Source: Crotalaria pallida (lineage: Eukaryota; Streptophyta; Magnoliopsida; Fabales; Fabaceae). Taken from it: a stretch of 64,000 nt of DNA. How positions within the stretch are numbered: position 1 is the stretch's first letter; the number at the start of each line of letters is the position of its first letter. Position numbers and translations under genes: made by a program. The stretch covers positions 21,953,501 to 22,017,500 of the forward strand of contig CM075650.1 in assembly GCA_037953625.1 (NCBI GenBank), given 5' to 3'. This document shows positions 1 to 10,069 of the stretch, one piece after another. The notes under the pieces were generated by a model, which was not told the origin of the DNA, searched no databases, and saw only the letters and a program-made list of their open reading frames with translations.

Positions 1-607
1 CTACTACTACATCTGATGATGCCAAATCTACATGACCACCCTTGGAGTTTCTATTTTGATTATGTACACATATTGTAGATATACTTTTGGAATACTCTAG
101 GGTTTTGGTCATATCACTATGTAGATCAGATTATGGACTTGTATTTTGAGATCTTGGAGACATGATGATGAGACTATGTATTTATGACTTTTACTATATA
201 TAAAACCTATGTTTATATTACTAGTGACTGCATAGTCTGATGATTTCCGCTTACTCTGATTCGATCTATTTAAGAGCTCGGCTAAAAATATTATTTAATG
301 GTATCAGTTTTATCAAATAATGCATGGGTAACTTTAATTACTTGTATGATAAAACGAGGTTTCCAAAAAGCGAATGTTACCCTATTTGAGAAAAGGTTTT
401 AGAGATCGCCGAACTCGATATAAACGTTTTCATAAAGGTTTAGAACTTATTCTCCAAGAATTCCAAAATGACGATTTGTGCACCCGCTTTAAAAAAAAAA
501 AGAAAATTTTATCTTCCCTATTTTCTTAACACTCACAAGTCCATATATTATCCAATATAATAGCTTAAATATTAGTTTATATTTGGATAATCCGGAAGGG
601 TGTCACA
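1..607 (+). mobile_element. 3' part of a Ty3-type LTR, cut by the window edge
   Basis: The segment ends in TGTCACA at 601-607. Read on this strand it is clearly similar to the reverse complement of the solo LTR at 29894-33477: both hold a block reading CTTGGAGACATGA, then CTATGTATTA, then a TTTCCGCT..CTCTGAT block followed by a GGTATCAGTT block, in the same order. The TTCCGCT..CTCTGAT block also occurs near the 3' end of the chromovirus LTRs, so it is a conserved LTR 3' region. The 5' part lies outside the window, so I cannot say whether this is a solo LTR or one end of a full element. An A-rich run at 488-504 lies inside it. Confidence 0.7.
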
Positions 608-1518
608 AGTTTGAGTAAGGATTGATGAAGAGTGGAAAGGAATTGTGTAAATGTTATGAAGAGGATTTGGAAAATGTCATTACAAGAAAATGATTATAAT
701 GTGTGTTTATATAATGATACTGATGATTGTTGTTGTTTTTTTTATGTTTATCGTTCTGTCTTAATATTTGCCTATTGTAATTCCACATAGTCGACATAGC
801 TGTTTTGGGTAGCTCACTCTCTCCTATACTTCTGCTTTGCATTGGAAAATTTTGTATGATCCTTAGATGGAAAATATAGCGAGATTCCAGCGTATTCGGG
901 AGATAGGAGCATCTCCATTGAAAGGGAACAACATAACTATGACTGCCCGTGTCATAGTCTACATAGAGATGAAACGGCGCAGGAAGGAAATCATGGAGCG
1001 GCTTTTGGCTTGTGAGAAGGAGGAGAAGCAAGCACAAGATGACTCTCCGGAAGAGACTCCTGAGGCGGTGGATGAGGACGACTCTGCTTGCGATATGAGG
1101 GCTTGACCTGCCAAGATTCGAAGTTAGGATTCGAGTCTTAGTGCATATAACTAGAGGCTAGGTAATCCCCTCAGAGTATTGTATTCCATTGTAAGTTCTT
1201 AGTTGCCTTAGCTCTATCATACTGTACCCCGAACAAAAGTTTTATTCAACACTGATGTTTTGAAACAAGTCAATGGGCTGTGTAGTTAAAATGATGTTTT
1301 GTGATCAAGTTTCAAGGTGCGGTGTCTTGTGACATCTCGGTTTGGAACTTGAAAGATTTAATGAAATGTGAGAACATGAGTTTTTGATTGTAACCAAGTT
1401 TTGAAAGTTTAAAAGTTCTCATGTTCATGTAACACATGGAAAAAAAAATTGGCCCAAATTTTCACTATATTTCATTTTAAGTAGTTGTGGTTTCAAGTTG
1501 CCAAATCGGGATGTTACA
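608..1518 (+). mobile_element. LTR-like segment ending TGTTACA, with a small ORF
   Basis: The stretch after the LTR end at 607 closes with the typical LTR terminus TGTTACA at 1512-1518, as in the other LTRs of the window. Most likely it is the 3' part of an older LTR into which the LTR ending at 607 inserted; its start is outside the window. It holds an open frame at 867-1106 (79 codons) for an acidic, lysine- and glutamate-rich peptide that I do not recognise; this may be chance. No target duplication can be checked because the left end is missing. Confidence 0.45.
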
Positions 1519-1987
1519 CAGAGGCGGTGTGATGAGCTGTGGCGGTGCAGTGAGCTGTGGCGGTGCGGTGAGCAGTGGCACGGGTGGTGAGAAGAGGTGC
1601 AGCAATTGAAGTGATAGCATATGTGCAGTGTTGCTATCCAAAGATTGTTACGCGAAGAGAAAACTGAAGAGACACCTGCTGAAAACTTAGAAGGACAAAT
1701 TTATTAGCAAAACAAAAACATTAATAAAAAAAATAAAGTAAAAAATCTGTGACAATTGTACCAATGATTTGTGTAGGCTTACTGTAGGTCTATTTTAGTA
1801 GGCTTATAAATCATTTCTCTTTCTTTAAATAAAAAGTAACGCATGAGAATCCCATATACAGAAAACAGAATCATTTCAACAACTACAAGATATTGGAAAT
1901 AATTTTTTCACCAGTTATTGCCGGGGTCGGGTCTTAGAGTATCCTCTTTCCCTTGGAGGAATATATTATTAAAGTAATTATATTTTT
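1519..1987. other. Unassigned AT-rich intergenic sequence
   Basis: It begins with a short GC-rich run of repeated GGCGGTG/GAGCTGTGG motifs at 1522-1580, then AT-rich sequence with A runs. I see no gene, no RNA gene and no paired termini. Confidence 0.5.
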
Positions 1988-2344
1988 TTTTTAAACATAA
2001 TTATTATTATTATTATAGTGCTTGCTCTTCCCTTCCTCCTCTCTATGCTAAATGAGGTACACTCTCCTTCATCCTTCGTCTTACGTTTTTAATTTAATAT
2101 TTTTACTAAATATAAGTTAATAAAATTTGGAAATTGCACAAATATCGAAGAAGTATCGCATAAAAATCTCACATGCACTGCACGAAATTCGCACAAATAC
2201 CACACAAGCACCGCACGCACACCAATTCAATCATTCTAATAATTTTGATTTAATTTTTCTTCAAAGATGATGTTTACGTGAGTTATCAAAAGTGAATCTC
2301 TTTAATATCAAAAGCAAAAGGTGCACATTGACGAAATATAGTTA
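1988..2344 (+). repeat. Dispersed direct repeat, copy 1
   Basis: About 355 bp starting at a TTTTTTAAACAT run and a TTA microsatellite. It recurs with few differences at 4079-4431 in the same orientation. Both copies pass through GTGCTTGCTCT, a GTCTTACGTTTTT block and a run of CACACAAGCACCGCACGC, and end in GACGAAATATAGTTA. I do not recognise the family. The copies are about 2.1 kb apart and may be ends or fragments of one mobile element. Confidence 0.8.
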
Positions 2345-4038
2345 CATTCTTTAATGTTTCTATGTTCAATTTTAAGAGTCATATGAAACATGTAAGGTAG
2401 AAATCAACCTCAAATCAAATCAATCTCAGAAGTCAAAAATACACCAATTCATTAAATACACACTAAAACCAAGAAGCAATTAGATAAACTTACCTCCATA
2501 GTTATGGGGCCTGCCGCTCGCGATATCGATAGCCAACAAAAACCACACCAAATCCATTTTTTCCGAATTTTCTCTTTATCTTGTACATATGTGACCTTTC
2601 TACTTGAATATGAAAACAAATTCAAAATTCATAATTATAAATAAACAATTTAAACAATCAATGAATAAGTAATAATCAATAATAACCAAAAACTTCAAAG
2701 AAACTAGTCCCAACATCAGCATCATGAACACTAACAACAACACCTTAACAATAAGAAAAAAAATACCAAAAACAAATAATATAAATCAAACCATCGAAAT
2801 GTAAATAATATAATTTAAGATGAGCGAGATTGAAGGACAAAATAATGGGATAAGATAGAGATTTAAAAGTAGAAAACACATGCAAAGATTGAAAGTTGTA
2901 AAAAAAATACTCACATCAATTATAAAATCAAATCCTATTATATATATAATGATTTGAGATGAGTTGTTGTTCCGGTTACTACAAAAAACATAAAACAAGA
3001 GTGAATGAAGAATAAGCTAGGGCAGAGCGAGCACTATGTCTATGAGGAGGAGAATAATCCTAATACTAATAATAATAATAATAATACTAATAATTTTTGT
3101 AACAAAAAAAATCTAATAATTTTTAGGTAAGTTCTATTTTATTATTATTATTGTCATTACTATTTAATATAAATTGTACGCAGATTGGACAAGTTTGACC
3201 TTGTTCGAAATAATGCAGAAAACATTTTAAATGAAAAGTGTGTCTTGATTCTTATTAATTTTTGTTTTTTTTCAAAATTATTTAAACAAAAACAACATCC
3301 TTCCTCTTCAAAAGGAAGAGGATGAGTTGGGTTAAATTTTAATTTTTCTAATTTTCCTCTATAATCTTGAGGAATAATTGTTTGTTTTCTATACATTATT
3401 ATTTTGTCTCTTATTTTACTATACTATAGCTATTATAATTAAAATTACAACTACGGAAGATAAACTAATTACTATAGTTATTTTACTATAATCTTGAGGA
3501 ATAATTGTTTGTTTTCTATACATTATTATTTTGTCTCTTATTTTACTATACTATAGCTATTATAATTAAAATTACAACTACGGAAAATAAACTAATTACT
3601 ATAGTTATTTTATTATTGGAACTATTCTCCTCCTCCTCATAGCTCACAATGCCCGGAGACATGGTCCCGGCCTTGACAAATTATTTATAACAAGGTCCTG
3701 AAAGTTATTTACATATAAGTATTTTATCCTCAAACATTTAAAATTATTAAAATCATTTTCAAAGCAAAGTTACTAATAAAAAATATAGGACCAATAAGCA
3801 CATTGCCAATTATGGGTGTAAGCGATTCGGTCCCAGATCGTGAGATCAGTCAGATCGAATTGGACTGGACCAAAAAATATAGTCTGATATGGTCTAGCGG
3901 TCTGATCCGATCTCAAAATTTTCAGACCATTATTATATGGGGTAGAAAAATAGAAGAGATTTTATACCAAAAAAAATGAAAAATAGAAGAGATTATGGGG
4001 TATGTACCTTCTTGTGTGAAAGAAAATACCAAAGCTTG

Positions 4039-4069
<31 letters not shown>

Positions 4070-4078
4070 TTCTATTGT
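2345..4078. other. AT-rich sequence between the two direct repeats
   Basis: No gene is supported. It holds a two-copy tandem duplication (3361-3614), AAT/ATT microsatellites, an inverted match between 3039-3055 (TATGAGGAGGAGAATA) and 3625-3642, an inverted match of the GAGCAAGCAC motif at 3018-3035 to the start of the flanking repeats, and a CT run at 4047-4069. The inverted matches suggest remnants of a transposon with internal inverted repeats, but no clean ends were found. Confidence 0.5.
3361..3614. repeat. Tandem duplication, 127-bp unit, two copies
   Basis: The block starting ATAATCTTGAGGAATAATTG at 3361 starts again at 3488, giving a 127-bp period. The two copies differ at very few positions (for example GGAAGATAAAC against GGAAAATAAAC), so the duplication looks recent. 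Confidence 0.85.
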
Positions 4079-4431
4079 TTTTTAAACATTATTATTATTA
4101 TTATTATTATTGTGCTTGCTCTGCCCTTCCTCCTCTCTATGCTAAATGAGGTACTCTCTCATTCGTCTTACGTTTTTTATTTAATATTTTTACTAAATAT
4201 AAGTTAATAAAATTTGGAAATTGCACAAAAATCGAAGAAGTATCGCATAAAAATCCCACTTGCATCGCACGAAATTCGCATAAATACCACACAAGCACCG
4301 CACGCACACCAATTCAATCGTTCTAATAATTTTGATTTAATTTTTCTTCAAAGATGATGTTTATGTGAGTTATCAAAAGTGATTCTCTTTAATATCAATA
4401 GCAAAAGGTGCAGATTGACGAAATATAGTTA
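4079..4431 (+). repeat. Dispersed direct repeat, copy 2
   Basis: Second copy of the repeat at 1988-2344. The similarity stops at the TTA that also serves as the left target duplication of the Tourist-like element starting at 4432. The sequence after that element (14900 onward) does not resume the copy-1 sequence, so either the repeat ends exactly here or flanking DNA was lost. Confidence 0.8.
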
Positions 4432-4840
4432 GAGCATCTCCAGCGGTCACCAAAATCGTTCGTTCCTTCCTCCTACGAACGTTCGTCGTTGTTCATCACT
4501 GTTGGAGAGAAGTCACGATCGTTGCTTTTACGAACCCGTGCTCTATTTGGCAACGAGTTCATGTGGTGAGGGAGTGATTATTTTAAGCAGAAAAAATAGA
4601 AGGAAGGAGAGAGAAGATTAACGGACCGAGGGAAACACAACACATTCCAGAAAAATCAAGAACAACAATACAGAACAACAACAATCAACAACAACAATTC
4701 CAGAAAATAAAACAACAATTTTTACAATTTCATAAATTAAAATATACAATTCCAGAAAGTGGACATTTGGTTTAATTTTTACCCCAAATTAAAAATTGGT
4801 TGAAACCCAAACAAAATTGATGAGTTGATGATATGAGTGG

Positions 4841-7800
4841 TGTAACACCCTATATTAACTAACATTCTAACTACCCCGATTTATTTAGTGACTTGAAAAT
4901 TTCTTTTTAAAACCATTTTTAGCTTGTAAAAATCTCTGTCAAATCGGACAGAGTTTTCTTTGTTTTATGGATATCCCCAAAAGTAAGAGTTCTCCTTGAA
5001 AACCTGTTTAACATTGTTATATAACCAGCAGTATGCCAACAGGGCAAAATACAAATTAGTTCAATACATTCGAGGACATTGTCTCCAAAATAATAATCAA
5101 GTTATAAAATAGCTTAATTTCCCCAAAAAGGTATTACATAATATTTATATACATCAAAAGCCAAAGTTAAATTCTTGGACCAATATAATATCACCCCCTA
5201 ACGTTCACACTCCACGTTGTGGAGTGTGCCCCTGCTCGGCCACGACTAGTGCATGCTCCGCTTCGGTACCTGTAAAAGTATATCAAGAAGGGTAGCATTA
5301 CACAGAACTTAGAAATATAGCTTCTACGAAAGCATAGTAATAAACCAAGGTCCTACCCTACTCCATACTATCAAAATCATATACTACCTCACTTTCCTTT
5401 TATACAACTCAACATTTCCCTATGATTTCAGTTACATGATTTTCCTATGCCTTTCTAATCTTTCCATTTCATTCTTTCGCGCACCTTTCGGTGGGTATTA
5501 TTTCCATTGATCGCACACCACAAGGGCGGGTCCTAATTATACGTAGTCACACTCCCTACGGGAGGGTCTAAAATTCACACTCTATTGTGGAGGTTCCTAC
5601 TCTACACACGCTCCGTTATGGAGGGTCGAACCTAATCTATACACGCTCCGTTATGGAGGGTCGATCCCAATCTATACACGCTCTGTTATGGAGGGCCGAA
5701 CCTAGTCTATACACGCTCCGTTATGGAGGGTCAAACCTAGTCTATACACGCTCCGTTATGGAGGGTCCATCCTAATCTATACACGCTCCGTTATGGAGGG
5801 TCGAACCTAATCTATACACGCTCCGTTATGGAGGGTCAAACCCAATCTATACACGCTCCGTTATGGAGGGTCGAACCTAGTCTATACACTCTCCGTTATG
5901 GAGGGTCCATCCTAATCTATACACGCTCCGTTATGGAGGGTCGAACCTAATCTATACACGCTCCGTTATGGAGGGTCGAACCCAATCTATACACGCTCCG
6001 TTATGGAGGGTCGAACCTAATCTATACACGCTCCGTTATGGAGGGTCGAACCCAATCTATACACGCTCCGTTATGGAGGGTCGAACCTAGTCTATACACG
6101 CTCTGTTATGGAGGGTCCATATATATGTATATATATATTCGCACTCCACTTAGGGAGGATCCTATGAATTTACGCCTATCCGCACTTCCATTTGGAAGGG
6201 TCCATCCTAATCGTTAGTATTGTCGCACTCCCTTTGGGAGGGGTCGTTCATACCTAAACTCACCTTTCACATTCCTATACCCACACCTAAATAGGTGGTC
6301 CTATCTCACATTAACAATATAATTTCCCATTGTTCAATTATTACACTCATTACTAATCCATTTATTATCTAATTTCCTTTCAATTCCATTATTCAACTCA
6401 AATCATTATCTACAACAATTATCCTTTTTACTTTAGCATACTTATCTCTATATTTTCCTTAATTATTGCACCTCGTACTCCTAAATTAAAACAAGTCTAT
6501 CACTAACACTTTCCCTTTTCTTTACCTATCTCTTGGTTATCCCAATAATATAACATTTTATTCCTTCCACAATTTCCATGTCTTTTCAAGCTTACAACGA
6601 GTCTCTAATTATTTTCGCTCTATTATTCACTCTTAGTTCCTTTATAATTTCCTTATGTTTTGTCATCCAGTTGTTCTCATTACTCTCTAATTATATATAT
6701 CTACTTTGTCTATTATACACTTCCTATCTACTATTATTCATGCATTTGTTCTCACAAATCTCACTAGTTACTCTTTCTATACTCCACTAATTACTTCCTT
6801 TATTTTCATTATCAAATACCCTAAGGTTTTTATGCTATACTCTCTCTCTACCCCTAGCCATCACTATAACTAAAGAGAATCTACTTCCTAAGCTAAGGTA
6901 ATACGAACCCTCTTACCTTCTTAATGGAGGATGATGATAAATTCAAGTTCTAGCTCCTTGATTCCTTGGTATGTGAGTTCCTTGCCCTTGACTTGGTTTT
7001 GAGTTGGAAAGCATGAAATAGAGTCCTATACATTCATGAGTGCAAGAACCCTAAGGATTTAAACTCAATTTCCATGAACTAAGGAAAGTTGGAATGGAAA
7101 GGAAATTATTTCATGATACAAAGCTAGCTTACCCAATTAGTGGTGGAAAATCGAAAAACCAAGAGAATGGAAGGAGGGAGTAACTCGTGAGGTCCATGGG
7201 AGGAAGAGGAGGAAGCTTTAATCCATCTCCATGGTGAAAAGCTTGATGGAGTTTGGTGGTTTTGGGTTTGATGTGCCCAAAACAATGTGTTTATGGTGGG
7301 ATGTTGATGGGTGTGTGATGGAGTTGCTCTTGGAGGTGTTGGAAAGAGAAGGAAAATATGGAGGAGTTTGGGAGGACTCTTGGTGCTTGATCTATGATGG
7401 AGATTGGTGGTGAGAAGGATCAAGAGGGTGAGTTGTTGTGGTGATTGATGAGGATGGGAAGAAGAGATGAGGTTGATGATGGAAGAGGAGGATGGGGAGC
7501 TCTTGAGGTTGAGAGGAATATGGGTGGTGGTGGTTTGTTGTTGTTGTAATCTTGTTTAAGGCCAAGAGGAAGGGAAATCGTGTGGCCAAAAGGCCACAAC
7601 TTGGCCCCCAAGTTGAATCGGACGCACCAGATTAAATCTGGTCTGCGCCACTCGCTTGGGCGAGCTTCATACTCGCTTGGGCGAGTCTTGCACCAGCTGG
7701 TTCTGCTGGTGCGTGCTGATGGGACTTCCTGGCGCGCCAACACGAGATTCTGGTGCGGCTGGAGCGCACGGGGCGCGCCTGGGCGCAGGCCTGGCGCACC

Positions 7801-8303
7801 AATTCATGAGTCGTGGTCCGTCTGGTGCGTATTTTGGCTCGCCTAGGCGCACGGATGGCTGGCCTGGGTGGGTTTTTCACTGGATTGGTGCACCATGAAC
7901 AGTGCACCCGCCTGGGCGCATGGCTGGTGCGCCTGGGCGAGTTTCAGGGTTTCCAACCTTCGATTCGCCGTAACTTTTTCGTCAACCGTCGGATCGGGTC
8001 CAAATTTTTAGGCAAGCTTCTTCACCCCATAAACTTCATATCCAACGGTGGAATTTATTTTCTTAGCTTCCTATAATAAATTTCTAATTTTCTCTTTTCG
8101 GTCGATTTCTAACATCGAAAACGCTGATTTAACTCCCGATCTCGCTTATTTGACTCAGCCCAAAGCCATAAATGCCTTCTATACAACTCCTAGGTCCTAT
8201 AATCACCACTCACCTATCTACCAAAATTCATTTAATCACTTTTCCAATTTTTATAAGGTTTTTAATTAATAATCTAATTTAAAATAAAGTTTGGGATGTT
8301 ACA
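4841..8303 (-). mobile_element. Solo LTR (Ty3-type), minus orientation
   Basis: The unit begins TGTAACA and ends TGTTACA, with a perfect 5-bp target duplication AGTGG at 4836-4840 and 8304-8308, and no internal coding region, so it is a solo LTR left by LTR-LTR recombination. Its reverse complement matches the solo LTR at 10070-12811 over several blocks, including GTACCGA..GAGCATGCACTAG and the terminal CGGGGTA. That sets the minus orientation. It holds a 15-copy 35-bp array (5601-6125) with diverged hairpin units around it, and a palindrome-rich GC patch at 7640-7940. Confidence 0.92.
5478..6290 (-). repeat. Hairpin array inside the solo LTR; core of 15 copies of a 35-bp unit
   Basis: From 5601 to about 6125 a 35-bp unit repeats 15 times (starts every 35 bp: 5601, 5636, 5671 and so on to 6091). 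Each unit holds CTCCGTTATGGAG, an inverted repeat with stem CTCC/GGAG. On both sides lie single diverged units that keep the stem with other bases: CACC-TTTC-GGTG (near 5484), CTCCC-TACG-GGAG (near 5552), TTCCATTTGGAA (near 6185), CTCCCTTTGGGAG (near 6230) and CACCTAAATAGGTG (near 6282). A GGGTCC-like tail follows most units on the plus strand. Confidence 0.88.
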
Positions 8304-8339
8304 AGTGGCGGTGCTGATGACAAAATTGAAGAGGGATTG
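8304..8339. other. Remnant of the Tourist-like element between two solo LTRs
   Basis: Thirty-six bases separate the two solo LTRs. They consist of the right AGTGG target duplication, a short piece of the host element, and the GATTG target duplication (8335-8339) of the next LTR. Confidence 0.8.
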
Positions 8340-10069
8340 TGTAACACCCACTAGTTTTATTTCCATTATGAATTCATGAAATGCAATAATGAATTGATGA
8401 ATATTTTTATATATGTATGTTAGTGAATATTATTAAGGAAATTATTAAGGATTATGAAAGAAATTAAGAATAAATTCTAGAGCCTTTAGAATGATTGGAA
8501 CTAAGTGGAATTGAATAGATGAGAAAGGAAATGAATAGAATGATAGAAATTCGAATTTTTGAGCATTTGTACAGCTCGGTTGAATCGATTAGCCCGTGTC
8601 TTCCTGCATACCTGTTCTGCACTAAAATGCCTTTTGAGTTGGGAAATTCGATTTCCTTCACTTTCCAGCGATTCCCAGAGTTGCACAACGTGTGCCAACC
8701 TGTTTTGTTCCCTCTGAGGACTTGATTAATGCCTATAATTAAGGATTTGAATCATTCCTTCACTTTCCAACCCACATTTTTGAACTTTTACTCTGTTTTC
8801 TGGTTTGCACTTTGAGAGTTCGAATCTCCTTTCTCAGTGAGCCAATCCGAGTGAAACCAAAACACATTTCGAGTTCTAATTTCCATCTTGAATTAGAAAC
8901 AAGAACCACTGAAATTGAGTCCCTGTAGCTCGAGTTATTCTCCTGCAAAGTTGAGCTCTTGAAGCTGTGATAGTGCAGAATCAGTGTCAACGTGCCAACT
9001 TTCTTGAATTGGTTTGGTAAGCTCACTGAACCATTTCGTCTCAAACTTGTTTCTAATTAAAGTTGGTACTTCCTAGTTGCTGTAACTAATTTACTTCACC
9101 ATTTTCCATTCCATTTTCGTGGTGAAATTCGTGGCCAAAGTGTCCCTGTTGCATCAGTTTTGCACTTCTCTGTTGGAGCTCTTTAAAGCTTGGATTCGTT
9201 TTGGCCAATTTTCTTCTCAACCAATCACTTCTCTAGATTCATCCAGGCATGGGAGAAGTTATCTAATTACTAGAATGATATTTATTATGCTAAATCCTTA
9301 GGAACCAATTTAGGTTGGTTGGGCAATGTAACTTGAAATGGGTTTTTGACTTGGAGGTCTTAAATCCTTGAAAACTTGGTTTGAATCACGTACTTATATC
9401 CTAATAAAGCTTACTGAATGGTTAGTTTGAGTTAAGACCAAGAAGATTAGAATTTGATGTGTAACTTGAACTTTACACATAATGAGGATGATAGGATTTA
9501 GATTATGATTATTCCCATGGAATTAAATATGATGGACAAGTTTAGAATGTGCCATAGGACTTATGTAAATGATTAGAATGGATTAAAATGGTTGGAACCA
9601 GAATTGAACACTTAAAAGCTTCTGATTTAGTGCCACTGTTGCAGACCAAATCGATTATAGTAATCGATTCATACCTGTTCAGAATGGATAAAAATGACTT
9701 TTTATTATACCTTACCTTTATATATTAGTTATTTAATGAATATAACTCAAATATACCTTGATTATAATAAATTCTATGACTTGGCTATTATTGGAAGTAT
9801 TTATTTATTATTTTCCATTGGATTTATAAGATAATTTTAGAAAGGATAATATTGTTGTGTTTTGAGATTAAATAATGAACTTATTAGATGATGACTAGAC
9901 TATATCATTTATAAGAAATGATGAAATAATAATGATGGAACCTTGATGAGGAAATGATGATGACACTTTAGTGTTGTTGATGATGAGATGATTATGGGAT
10001 TAAAATGAATTTAATGAATAAGATTGGTATTAAGACCTTTGTGCATACACATACATGGATTGAGTTATG

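Noticed and set aside
867..1106. 79-codon acidic frame as a host gene
   Set aside because: It lies in LTR-like DNA, has no recognisable domain and no neighbouring exons. It is mentioned only within the LTR entry.
5601..6125. CRISPR-like array of regular 35-bp repeats
   Set aside because: The whole unit repeats with no unique spacers, it lies inside a solo LTR with a target duplication, and the DNA is plant nuclear. It is a tandem hairpin repeat.
7124..7907. Several overlapping frames of 60-107 codons on both strands
   Set aside because: They lie in a GC-rich palindromic part of a solo LTR and overlap one another in all frames.
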